Shown piece after piece: positions 1 to 5,480 of a stretch of 12,129 nt of DNA. Under the pieces are notes generated by a model. That model did no database searches, was not told the origin of the DNA, and saw nothing but the letters and a program-made list of their open reading frames with translations. The position numbers were made by a program, and so were the translations under genes. Location of the stretch: assembly GCA_005882525.1 (NCBI GenBank), contig VBGO01000180.1, positions 1-12,129 of the forward strand, read 5' to 3'. This DNA is from Chloroflexota bacterium. Lineage in GTDB: Bacteria > Chloroflexota > Dormibacteria > CF-121. Each line of letters starts with the position of its first letter. The stretch's first letter is position 1.

Positions 1-321
1 GGTCGAGTAGCGACCCGCGATCGCCGCCGCGGCTTCGGCGGCGGCCGCCGCCAGCGGCGCCCGGCCGAGGTTGGTGTGGAGGATCACGCCGGTGGCATTG
101 ATCACCGGACGCAGCCGGGGCTGTCGCAACCCGCGGATGACCCGCTCGATGGCGGACCAACGGGCCGCCGGTTCCGCGATCGCACCGCTGCGACGCTCCT
201 CCTCGAGGATGCGCTGCACGGCGAACCGCACCAGCGGCCGGCCGTGCGCGGCGATCATCGCGCGCGCCTCCGGCTCCTCCAGGAGCTGGTGGACACTGGG
301 GAGCGTGCGCAGCGTGTCCAT
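1..321 (-). CDS. selA: L-seryl-tRNA(Sec) selenium transferase (selenocysteine synthase), N-terminal part
   Basis: SelA is the PLP-dependent enzyme that converts seryl-tRNA(Sec) to selenocysteinyl-tRNA(Sec) using selenophosphate. The window holds the first 107 residues, and the frame is open through position 1. The N-terminal helical region (about residues 1-70: LPSVHQLLEEPEAR, VRFAVQRILEEERR) is followed by the family hallmark VINATGVILHTNLGRAPL at about residues 73-90, which opens the aminotransferase-like domain. The PLP lysine lies outside the window. The ATG at 321-319 shares one base with the TGA of the upstream M50 protease gene (TGATG). No Shine-Dalgarno is visible, so translation is probably coupled to the protease gene. 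The call implies a selenocysteine pathway (selB, selC, selD) elsewhere in the genome; none of those genes is in this window. Confidence 0.93.
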   Translation of the reverse strand, partial: MDTLRTLPSVHQLLEEPEARAMIAAHGRPLVRFAVQRILEEERRSGAIAEPAARWSAIERVIRGLRQPRLRPVINATGVILHTNLGRAPLAAAAAEAAAAIAGRYST

Positions 322-986
322 CAAAAGCCACTGGGACGGAGGCTGCCGCCCAGCAGCACCCGTGCGATCGGATCGTAGAGAAGATCGAAGATGCTCGCGC
401 TGCCGAGGACGAGGGGCGCGAAGAGGACGACCAGGACGACCGCCAGCAGGATGGCCTGGCGATTGGCATCAACCTGAGAGAAGAACTTCGCGTATCGGCG
501 TCGAAAGAGCGCGCCCAGGACGTTGTACCCGTCCAGCCCAGGGATCGGAAGGATGTTCACGACCGCCAGCAGGACATTGAAATAGAAGGCCACCAGGATC
601 AGCTGGAACAGGGGCGAATCGAAGCCGACCGCCCCGGAGGCCAGCAACAGCTTGAGCGGAATCGAGAGCGCAATCGCGACCAGCAGGCTGGCCAGCGGGC
701 CGGCCAGCCAGACCAGGGCGGGGTCGAGGCTGCTGCGCATCCGGAAGGGGTTCAGGCGAAGGGGACGGCCCCAACCAAAATAGATGAAGAAGACGACCAG
801 CGTGCCGAGCGGATCCAGATGATGCCTCGGATCGAGCGAGAGCCGACCGTCGAGCCGTGGCGTCTGGTCGCCGCGGGCCACGGCGACGGCCGCGTGCGCC
901 ACCTCGTGCACGACCAGACCGAGAACCAGCGCCGGCACCAGGTAGATCGCATTGATGATGAATTGCAGCGGATTGCTGAGCAGCAC
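321..986 (-). CDS. M50 family (site-2 protease-type) membrane metalloprotease
   Basis: This is a 221-aa polytopic intramembrane zinc protease of the S2P/M50 superfamily. The zinc-binding HExxH is seen as HEVAH at residues 27-31 inside the first hydrophobic helix. The third-ligand motif is NILPIPGLDG at about 144-153, with D152 as the likely ligand. The conserved LAGPLAS segment is at 94-100. Four to six membrane segments fit its length, which matches the small stand-alone M50 proteins that lack PDZ or CBS domains. The substrate cannot be told from sequence; relatives cut membrane-anchored regulators. The start is GTG at 986-984, chosen because the hydrophobic first helix begins directly after it; no Shine-Dalgarno precedes it, so the start is less sure than the family. 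The gene follows the bactofilin terminator, so it probably has its own promoter, and it overlaps selA by one base. Confidence 0.9.
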   Translation of the reverse strand: MLLSNPLQFIINAIYLVPALVLGLVVHEVAHAAVAVARGDQTPRLDGRLSLDPRHHLDPLGTLVVFFIYFGWGRPLRLNPFRMRSSLDPALVWLAGPLASLLVAIALSIPLKLLLASGAVGFDSPLFQLILVAFYFNVLLAVVNILPIPGLDGYNVLGALFRRRYAKFFSQVDANRQAILLAVVLVVLFAPLVLGSASIFDLLYDPIARVLLGGSLRPSGF

Positions 987-1006
987 GGCATTCGTAAGTA
1001 TCCGCG

Positions 1007-1040
1007 AAAACGAAAAGGGCCCGGAGCAATCCGGACCCTT
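1007..1040 (-). terminator. Intrinsic terminator after the bactofilin gene
   Basis: Reading the minus strand, arms at 1040-1030 and 1025-1015 form an 11-position stem (ten pairs, one A/C mismatch) closed by a 4-base loop. The run TTTTCGTTTT (1016-1007) begins at the base of the stem. It lies 25 bases past the bactofilin stop codon and only about 20 bases before the M50 start, so it separates the two transcripts. Confidence 0.85.
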
Positions 1041-1064
1041 ATGAACGAATGAAACCCGACGGGT

Positions 1065-1478
1065 TTAGGCGGCGGCGGCGGCCTCCGCGCGGATCCCGAC
1101 CGAAACGGTGGAGGCTGCGGATTCCTCCGAGTGGACGGCGCTTTTTCCACGGAGGATGCCGCCCTCATCGATGATCAGCGAGCCGACCACGATATCGCCG
1201 AAGACCTTGCCGGTGGCCAGGATCTCGAGACGGCCCGTGGTACTCACGTTGCCCTGGATCGTTCCGCCGACCACGACGTTGCGGCCGCTGACATTGCCCT
1301 TCACCCGGCCATGCTCGCCGACCGAAAGGTCGCCCTCGGTGGTCAGGTCACCGTTCATTTCGCCGTCGAACCGGATATTGGACGTCGACTGCAGCCGGCC
1401 TTCGAGCTTGATCTGGTTGCTCAGCACCGTCTCGGCGACGATCGGAGCGGCTTCTCGCGGGGATCTCTTATCGAACAC
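1065..1478 (-). CDS. Bactofilin (polymer-forming cytoskeletal protein)
   Basis: Bactofilins self-assemble without nucleotide into filaments through a right-handed beta-helix core and act in cell shape, polarity or envelope scaffolding. This 137-aa protein has the expected short disordered N-tail (about residues 1-20), then a core at about 22-115. The core shows the repeating short turns of the family: IKLEGRLQSTSNIRFDGEMNGDL, LSVGEHGRVKGNVSGRNVVVGGTIQGNV and GRLEILATGKVFGDIVVGSLIIDEGGILRG. The C-tail is low-complexity and ends in Ala residues. The start is GTG at 1478-1476, fixed by a perfect AGGAGG five bases upstream. It is followed by an intrinsic terminator and preceded by a tail-anchored membrane protein gene 78 bases upstream. 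That neighbour could be a membrane partner, but this is inference from position only. Confidence 0.94.
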   Translation of the reverse strand: MFDKRSPREAAPIVAETVLSNQIKLEGRLQSTSNIRFDGEMNGDLTTEGDLSVGEHGRVKGNVSGRNVVVGGTIQGNVSTTGRLEILATGKVFGDIVVGSLIIDEGGILRGKSAVHSEESAASTVSVGIRAEAAAAA

Positions 1479-1483
1479 GAAAA

Positions 1484-1489
1484 CCTCCT
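1484..1489 (-). promoter_or_regulatory. Shine-Dalgarno AGGAGG that fixes the GTG start of the bactofilin
   Basis: Minus-strand AGGAGG is followed by five bases (TTTTC) and then GTG at 1478. No ATG competes nearby, so this site decides the non-ATG start. Confidence 0.85.
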
Positions 1490-1556
1490 GGCACGTTTGT
1501 TAGCGTCTTGTGCCAGAACGGTTACGCGATTGGCTTTCTTGCTTCCCCGAAAAAGC

Positions 1557-1919
1557 TCACGCCTGGAGCAATCCGCGCAGCACGATCGACCCGACGATCA
1601 GGAGCACGAACATGAACCCGGCCGTGATCGCGATCCGGCGCAAGTCTGAACGGAAATAGGGCACCCGCTCCAGCGGGATGGCCGCGTCCTGCACTGGCAA
1701 CGGACCCGCCGACTGCCGCCCCCGAGGACCCCGCGGGAGTGGCCGCGCCACCGGCGTCGGGCTGGCCGGGCCCGGCTGCGAGGCCTGGGCCGGCTGTCCG
1801 GGCTGGCTGGGCTGCCCCGGCGCGACCGGGGGAATGCCGGGGGGACGCGCGGCATGGCCGCCACCGGATGATCCGCGTTGAGGCTTCCTGAGCTGCGAGC
1901 GCTTGTTCTTTCGGGCCAT
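1557..1919 (-). CDS. Pro-rich, C-terminally anchored single-pass membrane protein, function unknown
   Basis: This 120-aa protein is not one I recognise. It starts with a basic stretch (MARKNKRSQLRKPQR), then has a Gly/Pro/Gln-rich, probably disordered region (about residues 17-70). A short conserved-looking motif, ERVPYFRSDLRRI, leads into one hydrophobic helix (about 94-117: IAITAGFMFVLLIVGSIVLRGLL) at the very C-terminus. The layout predicts a cytoplasmic N-terminus and a tail anchor. The ATG at 1919 is chosen because the basic N-terminus begins there, although it lacks a clear Shine-Dalgarno; a possible -10 (TAAACT, 1944-1939) lies upstream. The frame is also open back to a TTG at 2081 that does carry AGGAGGGG, giving 174 aa, but that 54-residue extension is rich in Trp, Cys and His and looks non-coding. 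The bactofilin gene follows. Confidence 0.7.
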   Translation of the reverse strand: MARKNKRSQLRKPQRGSSGGGHAARPPGIPPVAPGQPSQPGQPAQASQPGPASPTPVARPLPRGPRGRQSAGPLPVQDAAIPLERVPYFRSDLRRIAITAGFMFVLLIVGSIVLRGLLQA

Positions 1920-1964
1920 GTGGGCTGACGCCGAGTGGAGTTTAGCGCGAACGTGGAAAAGCGC

Positions 1965-1993
1965 TTGACACGTCCAATGGGCTGTGGTACAAC
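1965..1993 (+). promoter_or_regulatory. Sigma-70-type promoter on the plus strand, facing lipM
   Basis: A perfect -35 TTGACA (1965-1970) is separated by exactly 17 bases from TACAAC (1988-1993), a 4/6 match to TATAAT. Initiation is expected near 2000. GGTACAAC, which contains the -10, is repeated 16 bases downstream (1986-1993 and 2002-2009). The promoter points against every gene nearby, into the 3' end of lipM, which is why it suggests a non-coding transcript. The minus-strand gene at 1919 has a possible -10 just beside it, so the two promoters may be divergent and overlapping. Confidence 0.6.
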
Positions 1994-1999
1994 CGCGCA

Positions 2000-2114
2000 C
2001 GGGTACAACATATAGCGTGTGCCCGAAGCCGCGAGCCAACAAGGGCCAGATCCTGCAGCCGTCCTGCCATCGCCGCTGCAATGCCCCTCCTCATCTGGTC
2101 CTTGTTGTGTTTGT
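2000..2114 (+). ncRNA. Candidate small RNA, about 115 nt, antisense to the lipM 3' end
   Basis: Directly after the plus-strand promoter lies an 8-pair hairpin (2000-2007 with 2018-2025, 10-base loop). It is followed by a 15-pair stem (2037-2051 with 2093-2107) enclosing a 6-pair hairpin (2054-2059 with 2075-2080). Each of the two outer stems contains one G-U wobble when read on the plus strand (U2004-G2021; G2045-U2099), which would be an A/C mismatch on the minus strand. This argues for a plus-strand RNA. A 12-base bulge at 2081-2092 carries CCCCUCCUC, complementary to Shine-Dalgarno sequences. The long stem runs into the U/G-rich stretch UUGUUGUGUUUGU (2102-2114), a weak terminator-like end. 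I see no SRP RNA, tmRNA, RNase P or tRNA signature. Existence of the transcript is inferred. Confidence 0.45.
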
Positions 2115-2927
2115 GGCCGACTCTGGCCTAAGCCGCTCGGTCCAGCCGGCGCCCTCATATTTCGAGCCGGCCAGGGCCTGAGCCGCAGCCCGCTCCAGCG
2201 GCCGAAACGGGGCTTCGATCAAGGGGACGCCAAACCGGTCGGCAAAGGCGTCGGCAATCGCGTGGGCGATCTGCGCCGGCGCAAACTCACCGACTTCAGC
2301 CAGGCCGGCGACGCCCTCCTCGATCCCCCGGCTGCCGGAGCCGCCGGGCAGCCGTAAACAGGCGATCAGGCTGGCGATCCGGGGTTCGACCAGGATGCTG
2401 CCGTGCTGCAGGATCGCCCCGCCCCGGCGGACCTGGGCGCTGCCCACCAGCTTGCGGCCGTTCAGCAGGATCTCGTGGGCCGAGGGGCGATCGAAGCAGG
2501 CCGGCCCGTGCACGGCCGTCGAGGGCGCCGCGCTGGCGGGCGCCAGCGTCGCGGGGACGCCGAGCCGACGCAGCCCATCCTGCAGTGCCAGGCTCAGCCG
2601 ATGGTAGGACAGCAGGACGCCACCATCCTGCCCCAGCACCGAGGCCGGCAACACCACGCTATAGGTGACCTCCCGGTCGTGGAGGATGGCCCGCCCGCCG
2701 GTCGGCCGGCGAACGATGTCGACGCCCAGTGCGCGGCAGCTATCGAGGTCGACGACGTCGAACGGTTGGAAGTAGCCCAGCGAGAGGCAGGGCGGTGTCC
2801 AGCCGTAGAAACGCAGGGTGGGGGGTGCCGTGCCCGCGGCGATGCCATCCAGCAGCACCTCATCGACCGCCATGTTCCAGGCGCCACTCGCCGGGGGGTC
2901 GACCAAAAGGCGCCAGGGGTCAGACAT
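2091..2927 (-). CDS. lipM: Lipoate-protein ligase / octanoyltransferase family (LipM-like)
   Basis: This protein belongs to the BPL/LplA/LipB cofactor-transferase fold. Such enzymes attach octanoyl or lipoyl groups to a lysine on GcvH or 2-oxoacid dehydrogenase E2 domains. The 278 residues include NMAVDEVLL (18-26), RRPTGGRAILHD (73-84, substrate-binding loop), ACFDRPSAHEI (143-153), GRKLVGSAQ (157-165, conserved lysine K159) and LQHGSIL (173-179). Cys144 sits where LipM octanoyltransferases carry their catalytic cysteine, and the length is typical of LipM, which favours transfer over ATP-dependent ligation. A lipoate ligase role cannot be excluded. The ATG at 2927 overlaps the end of ychF by 8 bases and gives the usual short lead into WRLLVDPP. 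An in-frame ATG at 2954 would overlap by 35 bases and is less likely. Its stop overlaps the right arm of the candidate small RNA on the other strand. Confidence 0.87.
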   Translation of the reverse strand: MSDPWRLLVDPPASGAWNMAVDEVLLDGIAAGTAPPTLRFYGWTPPCLSLGYFQPFDVVDLDSCRALGVDIVRRPTGGRAILHDREVTYSVVLPASVLGQDGGVLLSYHRLSLALQDGLRRLGVPATLAPASAAPSTAVHGPACFDRPSAHEILLNGRKLVGSAQVRRGGAILQHGSILVEPRIASLIACLRLPGGSGSRGIEEGVAGLAEVGEFAPAQIAHAIADAFADRFGVPLIEAPFRPLERAAAQALAGSKYEGAGWTERLRPESATNTTRTR

Positions 2928-4017
2928 TGAACCGAAAGAGGCAGACGTCCCCATCCTTGATCACGTAATCGCGTCCTTCGAGGCGCACCTTGCCTCGTTC
3001 CCGCGCCGCCGCATAGGATCCCGCCGCGACCAGGTCAGCGTAGGCGACGATCTCCGCCTTGATGAAGCCCCGCTCGATGTCGCTGTGGATCACGCCCGCG
3101 GCCTCGGGTGCCTTCGCGCCCTGGCGAACGGTCCAGGCCCGAACCTCCGGGTCTCCGGCCGTGAGGAAGGTCACCAGGTTCAGCAACCGGTAGGCGGCAT
3201 GGATGAAGGTCCCCAGGGCAGGCTCGCTGAGCCCTGCGTCGGCGAGAAATGCCGTCGCTTCATCGTCCGGGAGCTCGCGGATCTCCGCTTCGAGCCGGGC
3301 GGAAAGCGCGATCACCTCGGCATGTTCGGCGCGAGCTTCCGCCCGCGCCGCCTGCAGCTCCGACGTCTCCTTGCCGATCTGGTCCTCGCCGATGTTCGCC
3401 ACGTACAGCACCGGCTTGGCGGTCAGGAAGGAGAAGCTCTTGAGGAGTTTCGCCTGCTCCGCCTCAAAAGACAGGGTACGTATCGGTTTCCCCTCATCGA
3501 GGTGGGCGGCCAAACGGTCGAGCAGCTCGAGCTCCTCCTTCTCCTTGGCCCCCGGCTTGAGCCGTGCCGTCCCGGCGATCTTCTCGCGCCGCTTGTTCAC
3601 CACGTCGAGATCGGCCAGCGCCAGCTCGAGGTTCACCATCGCCATGTCCCGCCGTGGGTCCAGCTGGCTATCGACGTGCTGTACGTTGGGATCGCTGAAG
3701 GCGCGGACCACCATGGCGAGCGCGTCGAGGTCGCGGATAGTGGAAAGGAATTGGTTGCCCATCCCCTCTCCGCGGCTGGCTCCCGCCACCAGCCCGGCGA
3801 CGTCGACGAATTTCATGACGGTGGGTGTGACCTTCTTGGGCTTGTACATCTGCGCCAGCACGTCGAGCCGCTTGTCCGGCACCTCCACCATGGCGGTATT
3901 CGGTTCGACCGTACTGAAGGCGTACGACGCAACGCCCGCGCCCGCCCGAGTCAGCGCATTGAAGAGCGTCGTCTTGCCGACGTTGGGCAGGCCCACGATG
4001 CCGACGCCGAGGGTCAT
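2920..4017 (-). CDS. ychF: YchF/OLA1 family redox-linked ATPase (Obg-like P-loop protein)
   Basis: YchF is a universally conserved TRAFAC-class P-loop ATPase that binds ribosomes and takes part in translation and stress adaptation. The 365-aa length equals the usual 363-366. Visible motifs are G1 GLPNVGKTT (9-17), G3 DVAGLVAGASRGEGMGNQFL (72-91), and the modified G4 NIGE (208-211) in place of NKxD, which marks ATP over GTP preference. The helical coiled-coil insertion is at about 130-200, and the C-terminal TGS domain is at about 281-365, including GDPEVRAWTVRQGAKAPEAAGVIHSDIERGFIKAEI. The start is ATG at 4017, immediately followed by the canonical MTLGVGIVG. It has no Shine-Dalgarno of its own. 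Its ATG overlaps the TGA of the 60-aa ORF upstream by four bases (ATGA), so ychF translation is probably coupled to that ORF. Confidence 0.97.
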   Translation of the reverse strand: MTLGVGIVGLPNVGKTTLFNALTRAGAGVASYAFSTVEPNTAMVEVPDKRLDVLAQMYKPKKVTPTVMKFVDVAGLVAGASRGEGMGNQFLSTIRDLDALAMVVRAFSDPNVQHVDSQLDPRRDMAMVNLELALADLDVVNKRREKIAGTARLKPGAKEKEELELLDRLAAHLDEGKPIRTLSFEAEQAKLLKSFSFLTAKPVLYVANIGEDQIGKETSELQAARAEARAEHAEVIALSARLEAEIRELPDDEATAFLADAGLSEPALGTFIHAAYRLLNLVTFLTAGDPEVRAWTVRQGAKAPEAAGVIHSDIERGFIKAEIVAYADLVAAGSYAAARERGKVRLEGRDYVIKDGDVCLFRFNV

Positions 4018-4196
4018 CGCGGGCGGCGAAGTCGGAGGGGGACAAGGTCCCGCATGAAGACGTCGGCCACCGTCTCGGGGCGCTTGATCCCAGGCGTGCC
4101 GAAGCGACGCGCGAGCTGGTCGGCATCGCATTCCTCGACGAACAACCGGCCATCACGGATCGACAGGCACTCGTCGAGGCGCGTCTGCACCGCCAT
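4014..4196 (-). CDS. 60-aa ORF: apparent internally deleted remnant of a PLP-dependent decarboxylase
   Basis: The product begins with LSIRDGRLFVEECDADQLARRFGTP (residues 11-35), which matches the way fold-III PLP decarboxylases (diaminopimelate/ornithine decarboxylase-like) begin before their TIM barrel. It then goes straight into IKRPETVADVFMRDLVPLRLR (37-57), which resembles the extreme C-terminus of the same family. If so, some 350-400 residues including the PLP lysine are missing, and no catalysis is possible. Yet the ORF has a perfect Shine-Dalgarno (AGGAGGTG, six bases before ATG 4196) and an ATGA junction with ychF, so it is surely positioned to be translated. It may now serve as a leader that delivers ribosomes to ychF. 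The family match is from memory of motifs, not a search; a genuinely small unrelated protein remains possible. Confidence 0.65.
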   Translation of the reverse strand: MAVQTRLDECLSIRDGRLFVEECDADQLARRFGTPGIKRPETVADVFMRDLVPLRLRRPR

Positions 4197-4200
4197 CGGC

Positions 4201-4208
4201 CACCTCCT
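4201..4208 (-). promoter_or_regulatory. Strong Shine-Dalgarno AGGAGGTG of the 60-aa ORF (and, by coupling, of ychF)
   Basis: Minus-strand AGGAGGTG sits at the ideal distance from ATG 4196 and fixes this start against the longer in-frame option at 4253. It is the only good ribosome site upstream of ychF. Confidence 0.85.
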
Positions 4209-4268
4209 GACACTTGAATGGACACCCACCCCGGCTGCGTCCGGTCTGGGCAAATGCTATCGGGTCAC

Positions 4269-4299
4269 CCCTCCCCGACTCTCACGCAGACGGGGAGGG
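4269..4299. repeat. Inverted repeat in the intergenic gap before the 60-aa ORF
   Basis: CCCTCCCCG (4269-4277) and CGGGGAGGG (4291-4299) form a perfect 9-pair GC-rich stem with a 13-base loop. There is no U-run on either strand, so it is not a standard intrinsic terminator. It lies between the acidic 46-aa gene and the 60-aa ORF and might act in RNA stability or attenuation. The rest of this 119-base gap holds the Shine-Dalgarno of the 60-aa ORF and nothing else I can name. Confidence 0.6.
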
Positions 4300-4315
4300 A
4301 ATGGCCGAGCGACCG

Positions 4316-4456
4316 TCAGTAGCTCGGGTAATCGTCGAGCCCGGCCTCGTCGCGCCTGAATCCCTGGTCGGGAACCAGATAGGCCAGTTCTTCCGCGGTC
4401 TCGTCGTATTCGGTGGGATCGTCCGGGTCATATGGATGGGGTTCGGGGATCATCAT
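4316..4456 (-). CDS. Small, highly acidic protein directly downstream of ssb
   Basis: The 46-aa product starts MMIPEPHPYDPDDPTEYDETAEEL and ends GLDDYPSY. It has 14 Asp/Glu, two Arg and no Lys, is rich in Pro and Tyr, and has no membrane segment. I do not recognise a family. The ATG at 4456 lies 13 bases after the ssb stop. Only a weak GAGG is found upstream, 12 bases away, so translation may depend on ssb. The frame is also open upstream to a TTG at 4504 inside the ssb tail, giving 62 aa with a basic extension. Its acidity and position are notable because the SSB itself lacks the usual acidic C-terminal tip. It might be a separately encoded interaction peptide, or simply a small acidic protein of unknown role. 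Confidence 0.5.
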   Translation of the reverse strand: MMIPEPHPYDPDDPTEYDETAEELAYLVPDQGFRRDEAGLDDYPSY

Positions 4457-4469
4457 TCGTCGTTGCGCC

Positions 4470-4859
4470 TCAGGCGTTCGCCGGCTCGGTCGCCGGCTCG
4501 GCAACCGGCTGGCCGTTCTCGACGGCGGTCTCCGTCTTTGGGCTCAACATTTTCATCTGGTCCATGACGACCTCGGTCGTGTAGCGGCGCAAACCATCCT
4601 TGCCGTCCCACTCGTGGCTGCGCAGCCTGCCTTCGGCATAGATCAGCTTGCCCCGGGCCAAGAACTCCTGGCAGATCGAGGCCAGCCGGTCGAAGGCCAC
4701 CAGCGAGTGATACTGGACGTCCTCCTGCCGGTTCCCATCGTCATCCTTCGAGTAACTGTTGGTCGCCAGTCGGAGCTTGGCAATCGTCAGCCCCTTGGGG
4801 CTGATCACGATCTCAGGATCGCGCGTCAATCGCCCCACCAAAATCACGCGGTTGACCAT
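4470..4859 (-). CDS. ssb: Single-stranded DNA-binding protein
   Basis: SSB coats single-stranded DNA during replication, repair and DNA transfer. The 129-aa product is an OB-fold protein: VNRVILVGRLTRDPEI (2-17), GLTIAKLRLATNSYS (23-37), VQYHSLVAFDRLASICQEFLARGKLIYAEGRLRSHEW (48-84), and TTEVVMDQMKML (94-105) are all in the normal order. The tail after residue 108 is short (TETAVENGQPVAEPATEPANA) and lacks the usual acidic DDDIPF-like tip that recruits partner proteins. The ATG at 4859 is supported by AAGGAG six bases upstream. It lies 54 bases after the M23 peptidase stop on the same strand, so it may belong to the T4SS-like operon. It could be either the main chromosomal SSB or a transfer-associated paralogue. 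Confidence 0.95.
   Translation of the reverse strand: MVNRVILVGRLTRDPEIVISPKGLTIAKLRLATNSYSKDDDGNRQEDVQYHSLVAFDRLASICQEFLARGKLIYAEGRLRSHEWDGKDGLRRYTTEVVMDQMKMLSPKTETAVENGQPVAEPATEPANA
4478..4501. repeat. Perfect 12-bp tandem duplication in the ssb 3' end
   Basis: TCGCCGGCTCGG occurs twice in a row (4478-4489 and 4490-4501). On the minus strand it encodes the AEPATEPA part of the SSB tail, so copy number changes would only lengthen or shorten a disordered tail in steps of four residues. Confidence 0.85.
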
Positions 4860-4913
4860 ATGAATCTCCTTCCGTGGTGAGTCGTCTTTACGAACAGGTC
4901 GAAAGAATGCCGG

Positions 4914-5480
4914 TTAGCCACCACCTCCCGTCGCCGGATGTCCGAGGAGTGGTAGGGGATCGACCGGCACGCTTGCGATGCGCACCTCGAAATGAAGGTG
5001 CGGTCCGGTGCTGTTGCCGGTCGATCCCATGAGGGCGATCACCTGTCCCGCCGCAACCATGTCACCCGTCTGGACGAGCGGCCAGTCGAGATGTCCGTAG
5101 AGCGTGCTCAGCCGCGAATCGCGGGTGAGGAGAATGTAGAGTCCGTAGCCGCCACGCTCGCGGTGCAGCGCGATGGTGCCGGCGGTGGCGGCACGGATCG
5201 GTGTGTCGATCGGGCCCGCCAGATCGATCCCGCTGTGGAAGTGATGCGTCGCGCACTCCACCGACCATGGCTCGATCTCGAGGGCGGTGCAGCCAAAGGG
5301 CTGGGTGATGGTCGGATCGTTGACCGGCATCAGCAGCGCGCCGGCCCGCTCCTGCCGAGCCTGGACCACCATGCCGGCGATCAGCACCGGCACCATCAGG
5401 CCGGCAATACCGAAGGCGAGCAGGGGCCGGCGCCAGGACCAGGCGAACACCGCCAGCCGAGTCGAGGTGAGCACCGTCAT
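4914..5480 (-). CDS. Membrane-anchored M23 (LytM-type) peptidoglycan endopeptidase
   Basis: M23 enzymes are zinc endopeptidases that cut peptidoglycan peptide cross-links. This 188-aa protein has an N-terminal membrane anchor (about residues 20-40) and a LytM domain (about 55-180). Zinc ligands are visible: H82 and D86 in HSGIDLAGP and H163 in HLHFE, with H130 (YGHLD) and H161 as catalytic histidines, so it should be active. C64 and C76 flank an insertion just before the first ligand and could form a disulfide outside the membrane. The ATG at 5480 overlaps the TGA of the VirB6/TrbL-like gene by four bases (ATGA). In conjugation systems a cell-wall hydrolase opens the wall for the channel (the VirB1 role), which fits this position; a general cell-division or envelope role is the alternative. 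Confidence 0.93.
   Translation of the reverse strand: MTVLTSTRLAVFAWSWRRPLLAFGIAGLMVPVLIAGMVVQARQERAGALLMPVNDPTITQPFGCTALEIEPWSVECATHHFHSGIDLAGPIDTPIRAATAGTIALHRERGGYGLYILLTRDSRLSTLYGHLDWPLVQTGDMVAAGQVIALMGSTGNSTGPHLHFEVRIASVPVDPLPLLGHPATGGGG

Noticed and set aside
2000..2114. The candidate RNA as SRP RNA, tRNA(Sec), 6S RNA or tmRNA
   Set aside because: There is no SRP GGAA tetraloop motif, no cloverleaf or CCA-type acceptor, no tmRNA tag frame. At about 115 nt with one short asymmetric bulge it does not fit the usual 6S layout.
2019..2357. A protein-coding gene driven by the plus-strand promoter at 1965-1993
   Set aside because: The GTG-started frame has no Shine-Dalgarno, reads antisense into lipM and shows no domain. 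A structured non-coding RNA explains the hairpins and wobble pairs better.
4018..4131. Longer ychF start at 4131
   Set aside because: The added residues are not like any YchF N-terminus, and they would overlap the 60-aa ORF fully. ATG 4017 gives the canonical MTLGVGIVG start and the usual length.
4269..4299. Reading the GC-rich hairpin as an intrinsic terminator
   Set aside because: The stem is strong, but neither strand has a U-run after it. I list it as an inverted repeat only.
2818..4359. Long plus-strand open frame of 513 codons opposite ychF and lipM
   Set aside because: It is the complement of two well-supported genes with clear motifs. The translation is Arg/His/Gly-rich with no recognisable domain, as expected of a GC-rich antisense frame.
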